From the NCBI GenBank assembly GCA_004555705.1, contig SFHI01000002.1:36159-100158 (forward strand): a DNA stretch of 64,000 nt. Direction: 5' to 3'. This DNA is from Clostridiales bacterium. Lineage in GTDB: Bacteria > Bacillota > Clostridia > Oscillospirales > Oscillospiraceae. The translations under genes and the position numbers were made by a program. Each line of letters begins with the position of its first letter. Positions within the stretch are counted from its first letter, which is position 1. The notes under the pieces are model-generated. The model was not told the DNA's origin and did not search any database. It was given only the letters and a program-made list of their open reading frames with translations. Below are positions 33,204 through 41,775 of the stretch, in pieces.

Positions 33204-34787
33204 ATGAGTGATTTTGAAAACGCGAAGGTCAAAGTCAGCCAGGGCTGGCTTCAGGGCTATACCGAGGGAGCCTTAAAAATCTTCAAGGGCATTCCCTACG
33301 CCGCGCCTCCCGTCGGCGCGCTGCGGTTCCGTCATCCCCAGGACCCTGGCTGCTGGCGGGGTGTCCGCAGAGCGACCCAGTATTCCGCCGCCTCCGTCCA
33401 GCAGGTGATGGAGCAAGCGGAGCTTCCCGCCAACGTCCACGGTGTTCCCCAGATGCTGGCCCCCTCCCAGTACGAGGAGGACTGCCTCTACTTAAACATC
33501 TGGACCCCCGCCAAAACCCCCGAGGATAAGCTGCCCGTATTCCTGTGGATTCACGGCGGCGGCATGGTGGCCGGTTCCGGCTGCGAGGTGGTCTGCGACG
33601 GTACCGGTTTTGCCTCCCGCAGGGATGTGGTGGTGGTCACCATCAACTACCGGCTGGGCTTTCTGGGCTTCTTCGCCCATCCCGACCTGACCGCCGAGGG
33701 CGGCGGCACCTCCGGCAACTACGCCCTCTACGATATGCGCAAGGCCTGCCAGTGGGTGAAGGAGAACATCGCCCGGTTCGGCGGCGACCCGGAGCGCATC
33801 ACCGTGGCCGGTCAGTCCGGCGGCGCGGCGGGCACCGGAGCCCTCCATGCCTCTCCCCTGATGAAGGGCCTTGTGCAGCGGGTGTCCATTGAGAGCGGCC
33901 CCATCTACTGGGGCTTCATGCAGCCCCAGGACCGCAGCGTCATGGAGCAGCGGGGCGTGGAATTCATGAAGCGCATCGGCTGCGGCAGCATCGAGGAGCT
34001 TCGGGCCAGGGACTGCTGGGAGCTGTTTGACGCCTATTCCGAGTATGTCAGTGAGGTGGGCTTCGGCGGCGGCTTCGGCTTCTGCGTGGACGGGGAATTC
34101 TTGCCCAATCGCTACAGTGAGATCATGGACTCCGGTGAATTCAACGATTTTGACGTGCTCATCGGCAGCTGCTCCCAGGAGTTCCCCTGCGTGGACCCCC
34201 AGAAATTCACCGTGGAGGAATACTACGCCTACCTTGAGGAGGCCTTCCCGGACAATGCCGAAAACATGAAGCGGTGGTACCCCGCCCAGACCGGTGTTCA
34301 GGCCGCCAAGCAGGCCAGCACCATTGCCTCGGACATCATGCTGCTGGGCTCCGTAAAGCTGGCCCAAATTTGCAGCCGGTATGGCCGGAACGCCTGGGTG
34401 TGGCTCATGTCCAAGGAAAACGAAACCCAGCGGGGCCGTGACGCGGGCAGCCCCCACTGCGCCGAGATGCCCTACGTTTTCGGCCGGGTGGACTGCGGAG
34501 AGCGCAACCCCTTCTTCCCCTACCACTGGGTGGGCGCGGACTATGACTTTATGGAGCTGATCCAGGGCTACTGGTACGCCTTCTGCGCCACCGGCGACCC
34601 CAACGGCGAGGGCCGTCCCCAGTGGGACAAAAATTCCGGGGACCTGGAAATCTGCGACCTGTGCAACCACACCCACATGATCCCTCCGGAGCAGTTTGAC
34701 AAGTACCGCTATTTCTATGAAAAGCTCTCCCACAACGACTACACCGTGTCCCTCTTCGGCCTGCCCCGGTTTACCCCTAAGAAATAA
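33204..34787 (+). CDS. Type-B carboxylesterase
   Basis: A 527-residue alpha/beta-hydrolase of the carboxylesterase/para-nitrobenzyl esterase family. The N-terminal signature is EDCLYLNIWTP, the oxyanion hole LWIHGGGMVAGSG, and the nucleophile elbow VAGQSGGAAG. The catalytic histidine is in GSPHCAEMPYVFG. There is no signal peptide. The start is ATG 33204 after GAGGAGG. It is divergent from the binding-protein gene across a ~270-bp promoter region, so both are likely controlled together. It would hydrolyse ester substituents on transported compounds. Confidence 0.92.
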   Translation: MSDFENAKVKVSQGWLQGYTEGALKIFKGIPYAAPPVGALRFRHPQDPGCWRGVRRATQYSAASVQQVMEQAELPANVHGVPQMLAPSQYEEDCLYLNIWTPAKTPEDKLPVFLWIHGGGMVAGSGCEVVCDGTGFASRRDVVVVTINYRLGFLGFFAHPDLTAEGGGTSGNYALYDMRKACQWVKENIARFGGDPERITVAGQSGGAAGTGALHASPLMKGLVQRVSIESGPIYWGFMQPQDRSVMEQRGVEFMKRIGCGSIEELRARDCWELFDAYSEYVSEVGFGGGFGFCVDGEFLPNRYSEIMDSGEFNDFDVLIGSCSQEFPCVDPQKFTVEEYYAYLEEAFPDNAENMKRWYPAQTGVQAAKQASTIASDIMLLGSVKLAQICSRYGRNAWVWLMSKENETQRGRDAGSPHCAEMPYVFGRVDCGERNPFFPYHWVGADYDFMELIQGYWYAFCATGDPNGEGRPQWDKNSGDLEICDLCNHTHMIPPEQFDKYRYFYEKLSHNDYTVSLFGLPRFTPKK

Positions 34788-34819
34788 TATCCATATGTTG
34801 ACTTTTTCCCCAGGTATGG

Positions 34820-35031
34820 TAAATTGTTATTTAAAGGTGTGCGCTAAATAAAACGCTGTCATTGCGAGCCAGTGCGCACACTGGCGTGGCAATCCCCCGG
34901 ATAGAGGGAAAATGTACGAAAAAAGGAAAAACGCCCTAACATACTGTCCTGAATTGTTGGGGGATTGCCACACCAGGAAAGCGGACTGGTTCGCAATGAC
35001 AGTTCTATTTAAGTGCTGCAAACAGCAATTT
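34820..35031. repeat. Family A element, copy 6 (short type)
   Basis: Outer ends are TAAATTGTTATTTA (34820-34833) and GCAAACAGCAATTT (35018-35031). The core is 34857-35001. The left mini-hairpin is GCCAGTGCGCACACTGGC. The right is the variant ACCAGGAAAGCGGACTGGT. The middle is of the short type. Confidence 0.87.
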
Positions 35032-35068
35032 CCCGCTGAGAACTTTGACACCAAAGGAGGAATCTCTC

Positions 35069-36022
35069 ATGAACAAAAACGCGCTGGCAGCTCTGGCGGA
35101 ATCGGCTGTCCGCTGGACGCCCCCTGCCATTCCCGGAGAAATCCCCCACGGGGATATGCCCGGGGACAAAGTGGAAATCGGCCAGGGACACATTGACAAG
35201 GCTAACCTGATCTTCCCCCTGCTGCTTCCCATGGCCGCTCAGGCCGCAGAAGGAACCGGCCGGGTGGTCATCTCCGTCTGCGGCGGCTCCGGAGTGGGCA
35301 AGTCCGAAACCGCCTCCCTCCTCAGCTACTATTTCCGGCAGTCAGGCATTGGCTGCTATACCCTCTCCGGGGACAATTACCCCCACCGCATTCCCATGTA
35401 TAACGACGCCGAACGCATCCGGGTGTTCCGGGTAGCGGGCATTCAGGGAATGCTTTCCGCCCAGGTCTACACCCAGGAAACCGGCGAAGCCCTGCGGCAG
35501 CTCTGGGCCCAGGACGCGGACGCGGACCCCCAGCGGGCTAGAGACCTGCCCTGGCTGCAGGTTTACCAGCGCTCCGGCCGGGAGGCCCTTGCCCAGTACC
35601 TGGGAACCCCCCTGGAGCAGAACTACGAGGAGCTCAGCGCCATCATCCGCCGGTTCAAGGCGGGAGAGAATGCCCTGTGGCTCAAGCGCATGGGCCGCAC
35701 CGAGGATCAGCGGTGGTACGACTGTGTGGATATGTCCCAGGTGAGCGTGCTTGTCATCGAGTGGACCCACGGCAACAGCGACTACCTGCAGGGCGTGGAC
35801 ATCCCCGTGCTCCTGAACAGCACCCCCGAGGAGACCCGCGCCCACCGGCGCTCCCGGAACCGGGACGGCAAAACCGACAGTCCCTTCACCACCATGGTGC
35901 TGGAAATCGAGCAGAAGGAGCTGGACAGCTGCGCCCACAAGGCCAAACTGATTATCTCCAAGGGCGGCGAGGTTCTGTCCTACGATGCGTACCGCGCCAT
36001 TATGGATTCACAGGAGGGATAA
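35069..36022 (+). CDS. P-loop small-molecule kinase coupled to a GH13 phosphorylase
   Basis: A 317-residue P-loop protein. Walker A is GGSGVGKS at residues 72-79, followed by the substrate strand CYTLSGDNYPHRIPMYND, which resembles uridine-kinase/phosphoribulokinase-type folds. The phrase HRRSRNRDGKTDSPF near residue 275 may be an arginine-rich lid. Such proteins are often labelled adenylylsulfate kinase, but no sulfate-assimilation gene is nearby. It ends 2 bases before the GH13 gene, so the two are co-translated. A likely job is phosphorylating a product of the phosphorylase, for example fructose or glycerate. The substrate is unproven. Confidence 0.7.
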   Translation: MNKNALAALAESAVRWTPPAIPGEIPHGDMPGDKVEIGQGHIDKANLIFPLLLPMAAQAAEGTGRVVISVCGGSGVGKSETASLLSYYFRQSGIGCYTLSGDNYPHRIPMYNDAERIRVFRVAGIQGMLSAQVYTQETGEALRQLWAQDADADPQRARDLPWLQVYQRSGREALAQYLGTPLEQNYEELSAIIRRFKAGENALWLKRMGRTEDQRWYDCVDMSQVSVLVIEWTHGNSDYLQGVDIPVLLNSTPEETRAHRRSRNRDGKTDSPFTTMVLEIEQKELDSCAHKAKLIISKGGEVLSYDAYRAIMDSQEG

Positions 36023-36024
36023 CC

Positions 36025-37725
36025 ATGTCCAAAAATCCGCTGGGCGCCATGTTTAACGCCTACCCCGACAGCATCGGCTCCAGGCTGTCCGACACCGTGG
36101 AGCTGCTGCAGCGCCCGGAATTCCGGGGCGCCTTCACCTCCTTCTACATTCTCCCCAGCGTGTTCAATACCGACCTGGACCGGGGCTTCTCCCTCATCGA
36201 CTACAATCTCAGCGAGCTGCTGGCCAGCCGGGAGGATCTGGAGGGGCTGAAGGGAGAGAACATTGACCTGGCCCTGGACTTCATCTTAAACCATGCCTCG
36301 GTTCTGTCGGCGCAGTTCCAGGATATTCTGAAAAACGGCGACGAATCCCCCTACCGGGACTTCTTTATCGACTGGAACCGGTTCTGGGAGGGCTGCGGTG
36401 ACATGACAGCCGAGGGGTACATCCAGCCCCGGCCCGAGCTGATCCGGGATATGTTCTTCCGCAAGCCGGGCCTGCCCATCCTCATGGTCCGCTTCCCCGA
36501 CGGCCGGGACGTGCCCTACTGGAACACCTTCTACCAGGAGGTGCGCTACGACCATGTGGACGCCCAGGACCTGATGACCGCGGGCAATATGCAGTACGGT
36601 GTGGCAGACGCCCTGGCACATCAGGTCAACGCCGCCCTGGAGGCGGGGAAGCAGCCCAAGGAAATGGACTTCGGCCCCCTGAACCGGTACCGGGAGACCG
36701 TGGTTTCCTATCTGGAAGGGCACCGCAAGTACCTGGGCCAGATGGATTTGAACATCCGCTCCCCCCTGGTCTGGGATTACTACCGCCAGACCCTGCAGAC
36801 CCTGGCGGACTACGGCGCCTCCATCGTCCGGCTGGATGCCTTCGCCTACGCCCCCAAGGAAGTGGGCGCACGGAATTTCCTGAATGACCCCGGCACTTGG
36901 GAGCTGCTGGATAAGGTGGCGGAAATCGCCCAGCCTCTGGGCATCACCCTGCTGCCGGAAATTCATGCCAGCTATGGGGAAAAGATTTATGAGCTGCTGG
37001 CCTCCAAGGGCTACATGGTCTACGACTTTTTCCTGCCCGGCCTGGTCATTGACGCCATGGAGCGCCGCAGCGGCGTATACCTTCAGCGCTGGGCCGACGA
37101 AATCGTGGAAAAGGGCATCCGCACCGTCAATATGCTGGGCTGCCATGACGGCATCCCCCTGCTGGACCTGAAGGGTCTGCTGGACGAGGACAGCATCACG
37201 AGGCTCATTGACACCGTGGTTGCCCGGGGCGGCTATGTCAAGAACCTCCACGGCCAGAAGAACGTATACTACCAGGTCAACGCCACCTACTACAGCGCCC
37301 TGGGCGAGGACGACCGCCGGATGCTGCTGGCCCGGGCGCTGCAGCTGTTCATGCCCGGAAAGCCCCAGGTCTGGTATCTGGACCTGTTCGCCGGCCGCAA
37401 CGATTACGAGGCCATGCGCCGGGCCGGCGCCGGCGGGCATAAGGAGATCAACCGCACTAACCTCTCCGCGGAGGATATCCGGTCCGCCATGGAGCGTAGT
37501 GTGGTCCGGGAGCAGCTGGCGCTTCTCAGAATGCGCAGCGCCTACGGCGTGTTCTGCCCGGATGCCGCCGTTACCGCAGACGCGGAGGGCTCCCGCATGA
37601 CGCTTTGCTGGGAAACCGATACCCAGCGCGCCGTGCTGAACGCCGATTTCGCGGACCTCTCCTTCTCCATCGTTATCACCGACCGCGCCTCCGGCGAAAG
37701 CATCTTCCGCTTCGTTCAGGAATAA
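36025..37725 (+). CDS. GH13_18 sucrose-phosphorylase-like glucoside phosphorylase
   Basis: A 566-residue (beta/alpha)8 enzyme. The GH13 catalytic residues are visible: nucleophile Asp in IVRLDAFAYAPKE, acid/base Glu in TLLPEIHASYGE, and the third carboxylate in NMLGCHDGIPLLD. FILNHAS and these motifs match the subfamily of sucrose phosphorylase, sucrose-6-phosphate phosphorylase and glucosylglycerate phosphorylase. It would release glucose 1-phosphate by phosphorolysis. The acceptor specificity cannot be settled by eye. The ribosome site CAGGAGGG overlaps the end of the kinase gene. A strong terminator follows. Confidence 0.88.
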   Translation: MSKNPLGAMFNAYPDSIGSRLSDTVELLQRPEFRGAFTSFYILPSVFNTDLDRGFSLIDYNLSELLASREDLEGLKGENIDLALDFILNHASVLSAQFQDILKNGDESPYRDFFIDWNRFWEGCGDMTAEGYIQPRPELIRDMFFRKPGLPILMVRFPDGRDVPYWNTFYQEVRYDHVDAQDLMTAGNMQYGVADALAHQVNAALEAGKQPKEMDFGPLNRYRETVVSYLEGHRKYLGQMDLNIRSPLVWDYYRQTLQTLADYGASIVRLDAFAYAPKEVGARNFLNDPGTWELLDKVAEIAQPLGITLLPEIHASYGEKIYELLASKGYMVYDFFLPGLVIDAMERRSGVYLQRWADEIVEKGIRTVNMLGCHDGIPLLDLKGLLDEDSITRLIDTVVARGGYVKNLHGQKNVYYQVNATYYSALGEDDRRMLLARALQLFMPGKPQVWYLDLFAGRNDYEAMRRAGAGGHKEINRTNLSAEDIRSAMERSVVREQLALLRMRSAYGVFCPDAAVTADAEGSRMTLCWETDTQRAVLNADFADLSFSIVITDRASGESIFRFVQE

Positions 37726-37733
37726 AAAACATT

Positions 37734-37773
37734 GCCGGGGAACAAGCCTTGCTGTTCCCCGGCGATATTTTTT
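37734..37773 (+). terminator. Terminator of the kinase-phosphorylase operon
   Basis: 11-bp stem GCCGGGGAACA/TGTTCCCCGGC, then GATATTTTTT. Confidence 0.9.
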
Positions 37774-37780
37774 GTGGATG

Positions 37781-38184
37781 GTAAATCGGTGTTTGTACGT
37801 TTTTGCTGTCATTGCGAACCAGTCCGCAGACTGGTGTGGCAATCCCCCCGTTGAATGGAACCAGGTAACGATTACTACCAAAAACTCTAACGTTTACCCA
37901 CTTTACAGGGTAATTATCGATACATTTCCCCTCTAACCGGGGGATTGCCACGGAAGTCCTGCGCACTGGCTCGCAATGACAGGTAATCGGAGCACATCCC
38001 CACAAACAACAGGCGACCTCTAAAAACTACTTTTTGGTGTTTTGGGCGAGAGATTTTGCTTCAACAAAAGTTACTAAAAGTCCACAATACTTGGTGTATT
38101 GTGGACTTTTAGAAACGCATTGTTGGAGCAAAAGATCCGTCCAAAACCCAAAAGGGTAGTTTTTAGAGGTGCCCAACAAATTGT
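37781..38184. repeat. Family A element, copy 7 (long type), split by family B
   Basis: The left outer end GTAAATCGGTGTTT is at 37781. The core is 37807-37981 with left mini-hairpin ACCAGTCCGCAGACTGGT and a degenerate right one. The right outer end reads CAAACAACAAATTG once the B element at 38012-38174 is removed. Confidence 0.88.
38012..38174. mobile_element. Family B 163-bp palindromic element, copy 2
   Basis: Same ends and length as copy 1. The flanking 4-bp direct repeat is AACA (38008-38011 and 38175-38178). The central stem reads CTAAAAGTCCACAATAC against GTATTGTGGACTTTTAG, a fully paired variant of the other copies. Confidence 0.93.
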
Positions 38185-38199
38185 CCGCCGCAATATCCC

Positions 38200-39402
38200 T
38201 TACCGGATATACCCGCTGCCCGGCAGGAACCACTTCCCTGCCACAGCCCGGGCCATTTTTTCTCCGCCGGCCCAGTTGGGATGGACCCCGTCTCCCAGGT
38301 GCATACCTTCCTGCATCCTATGGGGATCCTCCGGGTCCCGCATCACCGCGTCCAGGTCAATCCAATCATCCCCCGGATGCGCTTGCCGGATCAAATCGTT
38401 GTACGCGCAGCGGATTCCCTCTACCCGATCCCGCCAGGGATCTCCGAAAGCGCCGAAGGGTGTCACCGTAGAAACAAGGACCTTGCTCCCCATGGCCTGA
38501 GCCTGGGACACCGTATCCCGCAGCGCGGCATAGATATCCTCCGCCTCCGGAACCTCCGGCTCGCCGAATACAATGCTGTGGGAGCAGTCGTTCACGCCCT
38601 CCAGAATCAGTACAATATCCGGCGCGGCGCCGTCATACAGATCCTGCCGGATCCGGTCCTTTCCCGCGATGCCGAACTGGTGTCCCTCCCCCGGCATCCC
38701 CTTGAGGCAGGGGAAGGATTTCTGAATCCGGTTTCCGCTGATTCCCGCGTTCACCAGGGCGCACTTTCCCGGGAACCGGTGGTAGAGAATGGACATCAGC
38801 GAATCGCTGTAATAGGACATGTGGGTGATGGAATCCCCGAACATGCCGATCAGCGCAGGATTCTCCCCCGTCAGCACAGCGATCTCACACAGCCCCACCA
38901 CATACTGATTGGGGTAGGGATCCATGGCCAGTACAGGCGTAAGCTGGGGCTTGACAGTAAAGCCCAACGCTTCGGTTTCATAGAAATTCCCCTTCAGGGT
39001 CACGCTCTGCCAGCTGTATGCCGTGGAGGTGGTGCAGACGCTGCGGATTTCTGTCCGCTCCTTGAAGTAGGTACAGACAACGAAGTCCTCCTCCCAGCTT
39101 ACCTGCCGGGAGATTTCATCACTGTATACCCAGCTGTTCGCCCCGATTTCCAGCTGCTCCGACCCGTTCAGGGTCACCGGAATCCGCTGCGACAACCTTC
39201 CCGAGATCCGGTTGCGCAGTGCTACCGTCATATGCTCGATGCGCATGGGCACATTCGAGTAGAGGTTATTCAGCCGAATCCGGATTTTCTCGCCGTTTAA
39301 GTTGTTGGTAAAAAGGCTCTTCTGGGAGATATCCTCAAATACCCCCACCTGCTGGTTGTAATCAATGGGAACATACCGCCAGGAGGGCACCCATTTTTTC
39401 AT
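38200..39402 (-). CDS. SGNH/GDSL-type carbohydrate esterase with N-terminal beta domain
   Basis: A 400-residue protein. The SGNH blocks are GMFGDSITHMS (serine), NAGISGNRI (glycine), ILEGVNDC (asparagine) and DGVHPNWAG (Asp-His). About 190 residues of beta-rich sequence precede them (PMRIEHMTVALRN and so on). No signal peptide is present. It would remove acyl groups from sugars or other esters. It is the last of three minus-strand esterase genes with gaps of 3-18 bases, so they are co-transcribed. Confidence 0.86.
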   Translation of the reverse strand: MKKWVPSWRYVPIDYNQQVGVFEDISQKSLFTNNLNGEKIRIRLNNLYSNVPMRIEHMTVALRNRISGRLSQRIPVTLNGSEQLEIGANSWVYSDEISRQVSWEEDFVVCTYFKERTEIRSVCTTSTAYSWQSVTLKGNFYETEALGFTVKPQLTPVLAMDPYPNQYVVGLCEIAVLTGENPALIGMFGDSITHMSYYSDSLMSILYHRFPGKCALVNAGISGNRIQKSFPCLKGMPGEGHQFGIAGKDRIRQDLYDGAAPDIVLILEGVNDCSHSIVFGEPEVPEAEDIYAALRDTVSQAQAMGSKVLVSTVTPFGAFGDPWRDRVEGIRCAYNDLIRQAHPGDDWIDLDAVMRDPEDPHRMQEGMHLGDGVHPNWAGGEKMARAVAGKWFLPGSGYIR

Positions 39403-39420
39403 TTTCCTGTTCCTCCGCTT

Positions 39421-40521
39421 CTATAGGCTTCGAATCCGCGCGGCCAAATCCTCCGCCATCAGCTTGTGGCGGTGGACAGCGGGATGCAGGCAGCCGCCCA
39501 CATCGGGGCCCATGTTCATCATCTTGTTATACTTCAGCGTGAGAATCCGTTCGTCTCCGGTCTCGGAGCGGAGCTTCTCCACCACCTTGCAGATCTTGTC
39601 CCACAGGTAATAATCCATGCAGCCCAGGGCGCAGAGGATGATGGTGTCCGGTCCGTTATACTTTCGGATTTCCGAAAGGAACCGGTAGTAATTATTCTCA
39701 AAATCCAGCTCCGCCTGCTCCTTATCCTGCCGGAAATAAATCTGGTTGGCGTCATTGGTACCCAGATTCAGCACCACATATTTGGCGGGCGCTGCCCCAA
39801 AATCAAAGGGCTTATACTCCGAAACCGTACGCCCCCGCTGCTGGGCCAGCGCATCCTCCAGAATTCGGTCGGTGTAGGGGTACAGGTCCCGCATACAGTA
39901 GAAGCCCGGCATGGGGACGGGGTTCTCCACACTGATGCCGCTGACGCTGATGAACCGGGGCTCCAGGTTCAGCATCCGGGCCGCAATGGCCCCGTGGGTC
40001 ATCCATCCGTCCTCCTCCGCCGCCTCAAATTCATGGCTCGGGTCGGAGGTATCGTTTCCGAAGCCGCAGGTGATGGAGTCACCGATGAATTCGATGATCT
40101 CCTTCTGCTCCGGCCGGAAGGGAAGCAGCTCCCCATCCGTCCGGAATCCGCAAATTCCCAGGGCAGTCCGGAAATTCTCCGTCAGCTTCACAATTTTCAC
40201 CCGGTGTTCCTCCACCTCCCGGCTGGAGAAAAGCAGAACGCTTTCCCCATCCCGTACACGCATCCTGCGGCAGGGGGTGTCGGAGCCGTCCAGAAATACG
40301 GAAATCCAGGGCCAGTCCTCCCGGGAAACGGGGGGCGCTCCGGGAGGAACGAAGGTATCGGGAAGGGCCGCGAAATCCGCGATCAGCGTGGAGCCCCGGA
40401 AAAGGACCTCAAAGCCGCCGCAGGTGTAATTGGAGTACAGCACGCCGCCTTCCTCATCCAGGAAAGCCCTGCCGTAGGTTTTCACCCTGTCCAGGGTGTC
40501 CGTAATCCTGATATAATCCAT
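39421..40521 (-). CDS. CE2-like SGNH acetyl esterase
   Basis: A 366-residue two-domain protein: an N-terminal jelly-roll-like region (YTCGGFEVLFRGSTLIADF) and an SGNH domain with FIGDSITCGFG, LNLGTNDANQ and the C-terminal HPAVHRHKLMAEDLA. This order matches carbohydrate esterase family 2 enzymes, which deacetylate xylan or mannan oligosaccharides. There is no signal peptide, suggesting action on imported oligosaccharides. It starts 3 bases after the stop of the upstream alpha/beta esterase. Confidence 0.86.
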   Translation of the reverse strand: MDYIRITDTLDRVKTYGRAFLDEEGGVLYSNYTCGGFEVLFRGSTLIADFAALPDTFVPPGAPPVSREDWPWISVFLDGSDTPCRRMRVRDGESVLLFSSREVEEHRVKIVKLTENFRTALGICGFRTDGELLPFRPEQKEIIEFIGDSITCGFGNDTSDPSHEFEAAEEDGWMTHGAIAARMLNLEPRFISVSGISVENPVPMPGFYCMRDLYPYTDRILEDALAQQRGRTVSEYKPFDFGAAPAKYVVLNLGTNDANQIYFRQDKEQAELDFENNYYRFLSEIRKYNGPDTIILCALGCMDYYLWDKICKVVEKLRSETGDERILTLKYNKMMNMGPDVGGCLHPAVHRHKLMAEDLAARIRSL

Positions 40522-40524
40522 AGG

Positions 40525-41325
40525 TTACACCTCGTCCAGCATCCAGCGGATGGCTGGCTCCGTATATTCGTTCCAGAACTTCCAGTTGTGTACGCCGGTG
40601 CTTTCCTTGTATTCGAAGTCCACGTTGTTCTCCTTCAGGAACGCGGCAAATGCCCGGTTGGGTTCAATCAGGAAATCCTCGGTGCCGCAGGCCATGAAGA
40701 TACCGGGCAGCTTCTCCCCTGCCTCCAGCTTCTGCTGGATCAGCACCTCGGGGTTGCACTCGCGCAGGTGGGCGGTTTGCAGGTCGCCGAAAATGTCTCT
40801 GTAGTAGGCCAGATTCGCGATGGGATTGTTGTCCTGGGGGGTCATGTGCCGCAGCTGATGGATAATCAGCGCGCTGGACAGGGCCGCGATCTTGCTGTAG
40901 TTGTGGGAGAACGCCAGCCCCGTGTGCAGGGCGCCGAAGCCGCCCATGGAAAAGCCGCCAATGAAGGTATCCTCCGCTTTCCGGGACAGGCCGAAGGTTT
41001 TCCGGGCATATTCCAGAACTTCCTCCCCCACGAAGGTGGCATAGGCCTCCCCGGTGGGCTCCCGGTCCAGGTAGAAGCTGTTTCTCCCGTTGGGCATAAT
41101 CACCGCCAGATTGTAGGCCCCCGCCAGCTCCTGAATATTGCTTCCCGTGATCCAGTCCCAGGGACCGCCGCTGTAGCCATGGAGCAGCACCAGGGTTTTC
41201 ATAGGCCGGGCATAGTGGGGATTCATCTGGGACATCATGGGCGGCACATCGTTGGGAAGCACCACGCACACATCCGTCTGGCCGGCCAGGGCATTTGAAA
41301 AGTAAGTTACACGAAACAACGCCAT
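40525..41325 (-). CDS. Putative esterase (EstA/feruloyl-esterase-like alpha/beta hydrolase)
   Basis: A 266-residue hydrolase of the esterase-D/putative-esterase group. The oxyanion segment is LVLLHGYSGGPWDW, the nucleophile elbow GGFSMGGFGAL, the aspartate ACGTEDFLIEPN, and the histidine TGVHNWKFWNEY. The start at ATG 41325 has AGGAG nine bases upstream; ATG 41331 is too close to it. It is the first gene of the three-gene esterase operon. The wide Tyr/Trp content fits feruloyl- or acetyl-esterase relatives. Confidence 0.87.
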   Translation of the reverse strand: MALFRVTYFSNALAGQTDVCVVLPNDVPPMMSQMNPHYARPMKTLVLLHGYSGGPWDWITGSNIQELAGAYNLAVIMPNGRNSFYLDREPTGEAYATFVGEEVLEYARKTFGLSRKAEDTFIGGFSMGGFGALHTGLAFSHNYSKIAALSSALIIHQLRHMTPQDNNPIANLAYYRDIFGDLQTAHLRECNPEVLIQQKLEAGEKLPGIFMACGTEDFLIEPNRAFAAFLKENNVDFEYKESTGVHNWKFWNEYTEPAIRWMLDEV

Positions 41326-41540
41326 AATCATTCTCTCCTTTGCGTTTCACTCCGGTTCCGACCGGAATCTTTCATGATGATTATACGCCCAAACCCCTTC
41401 CCACGCTTTTATTCCCGTGGGGTTTCCTTTCGGAAAAGTATTCTCCCAAAGCACATTTTTGGAAAAGAAGCGTATATCTTTTCTTGACCTTTCCCCGCCA
41501 AAGGACTAAACTGAACCCAAAAGCCCCGGCCGCTGGGCAA

Positions 41541-41718
41541 TAAATGCTTGTTTCGCGATTCGTTATCGTAGGGGCGGATATTATCCGCCCGTAACCTTTT
41601 CGTCTACAAAAGCACTCCGTTCTAACGGAAATGCTCAAAAAGCTGAAACGTTCGGGCGGCTAATAGCCGCCCCTACGGTAGCAACGTAAGGTGTTTGAAA
41701 ACTGCAAGCAACAATTTA
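41541..41718. repeat. Family C element, copy 3
   Basis: The left unit is GTAGGGGCGGATATTATCC, the right GGGCGGCTAATAGCCGCC then CCTAC. The right outer end is CTGCAAGCAACAATTTA. The left outer end is diverged (TAAATGCTTGTTTCG). Confidence 0.85.
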
Positions 41719-41775
41719 TCCGCCTGTCTCCATTCCCCATCTAAAACCACCATTTTCATACGGAGGAACATCACC

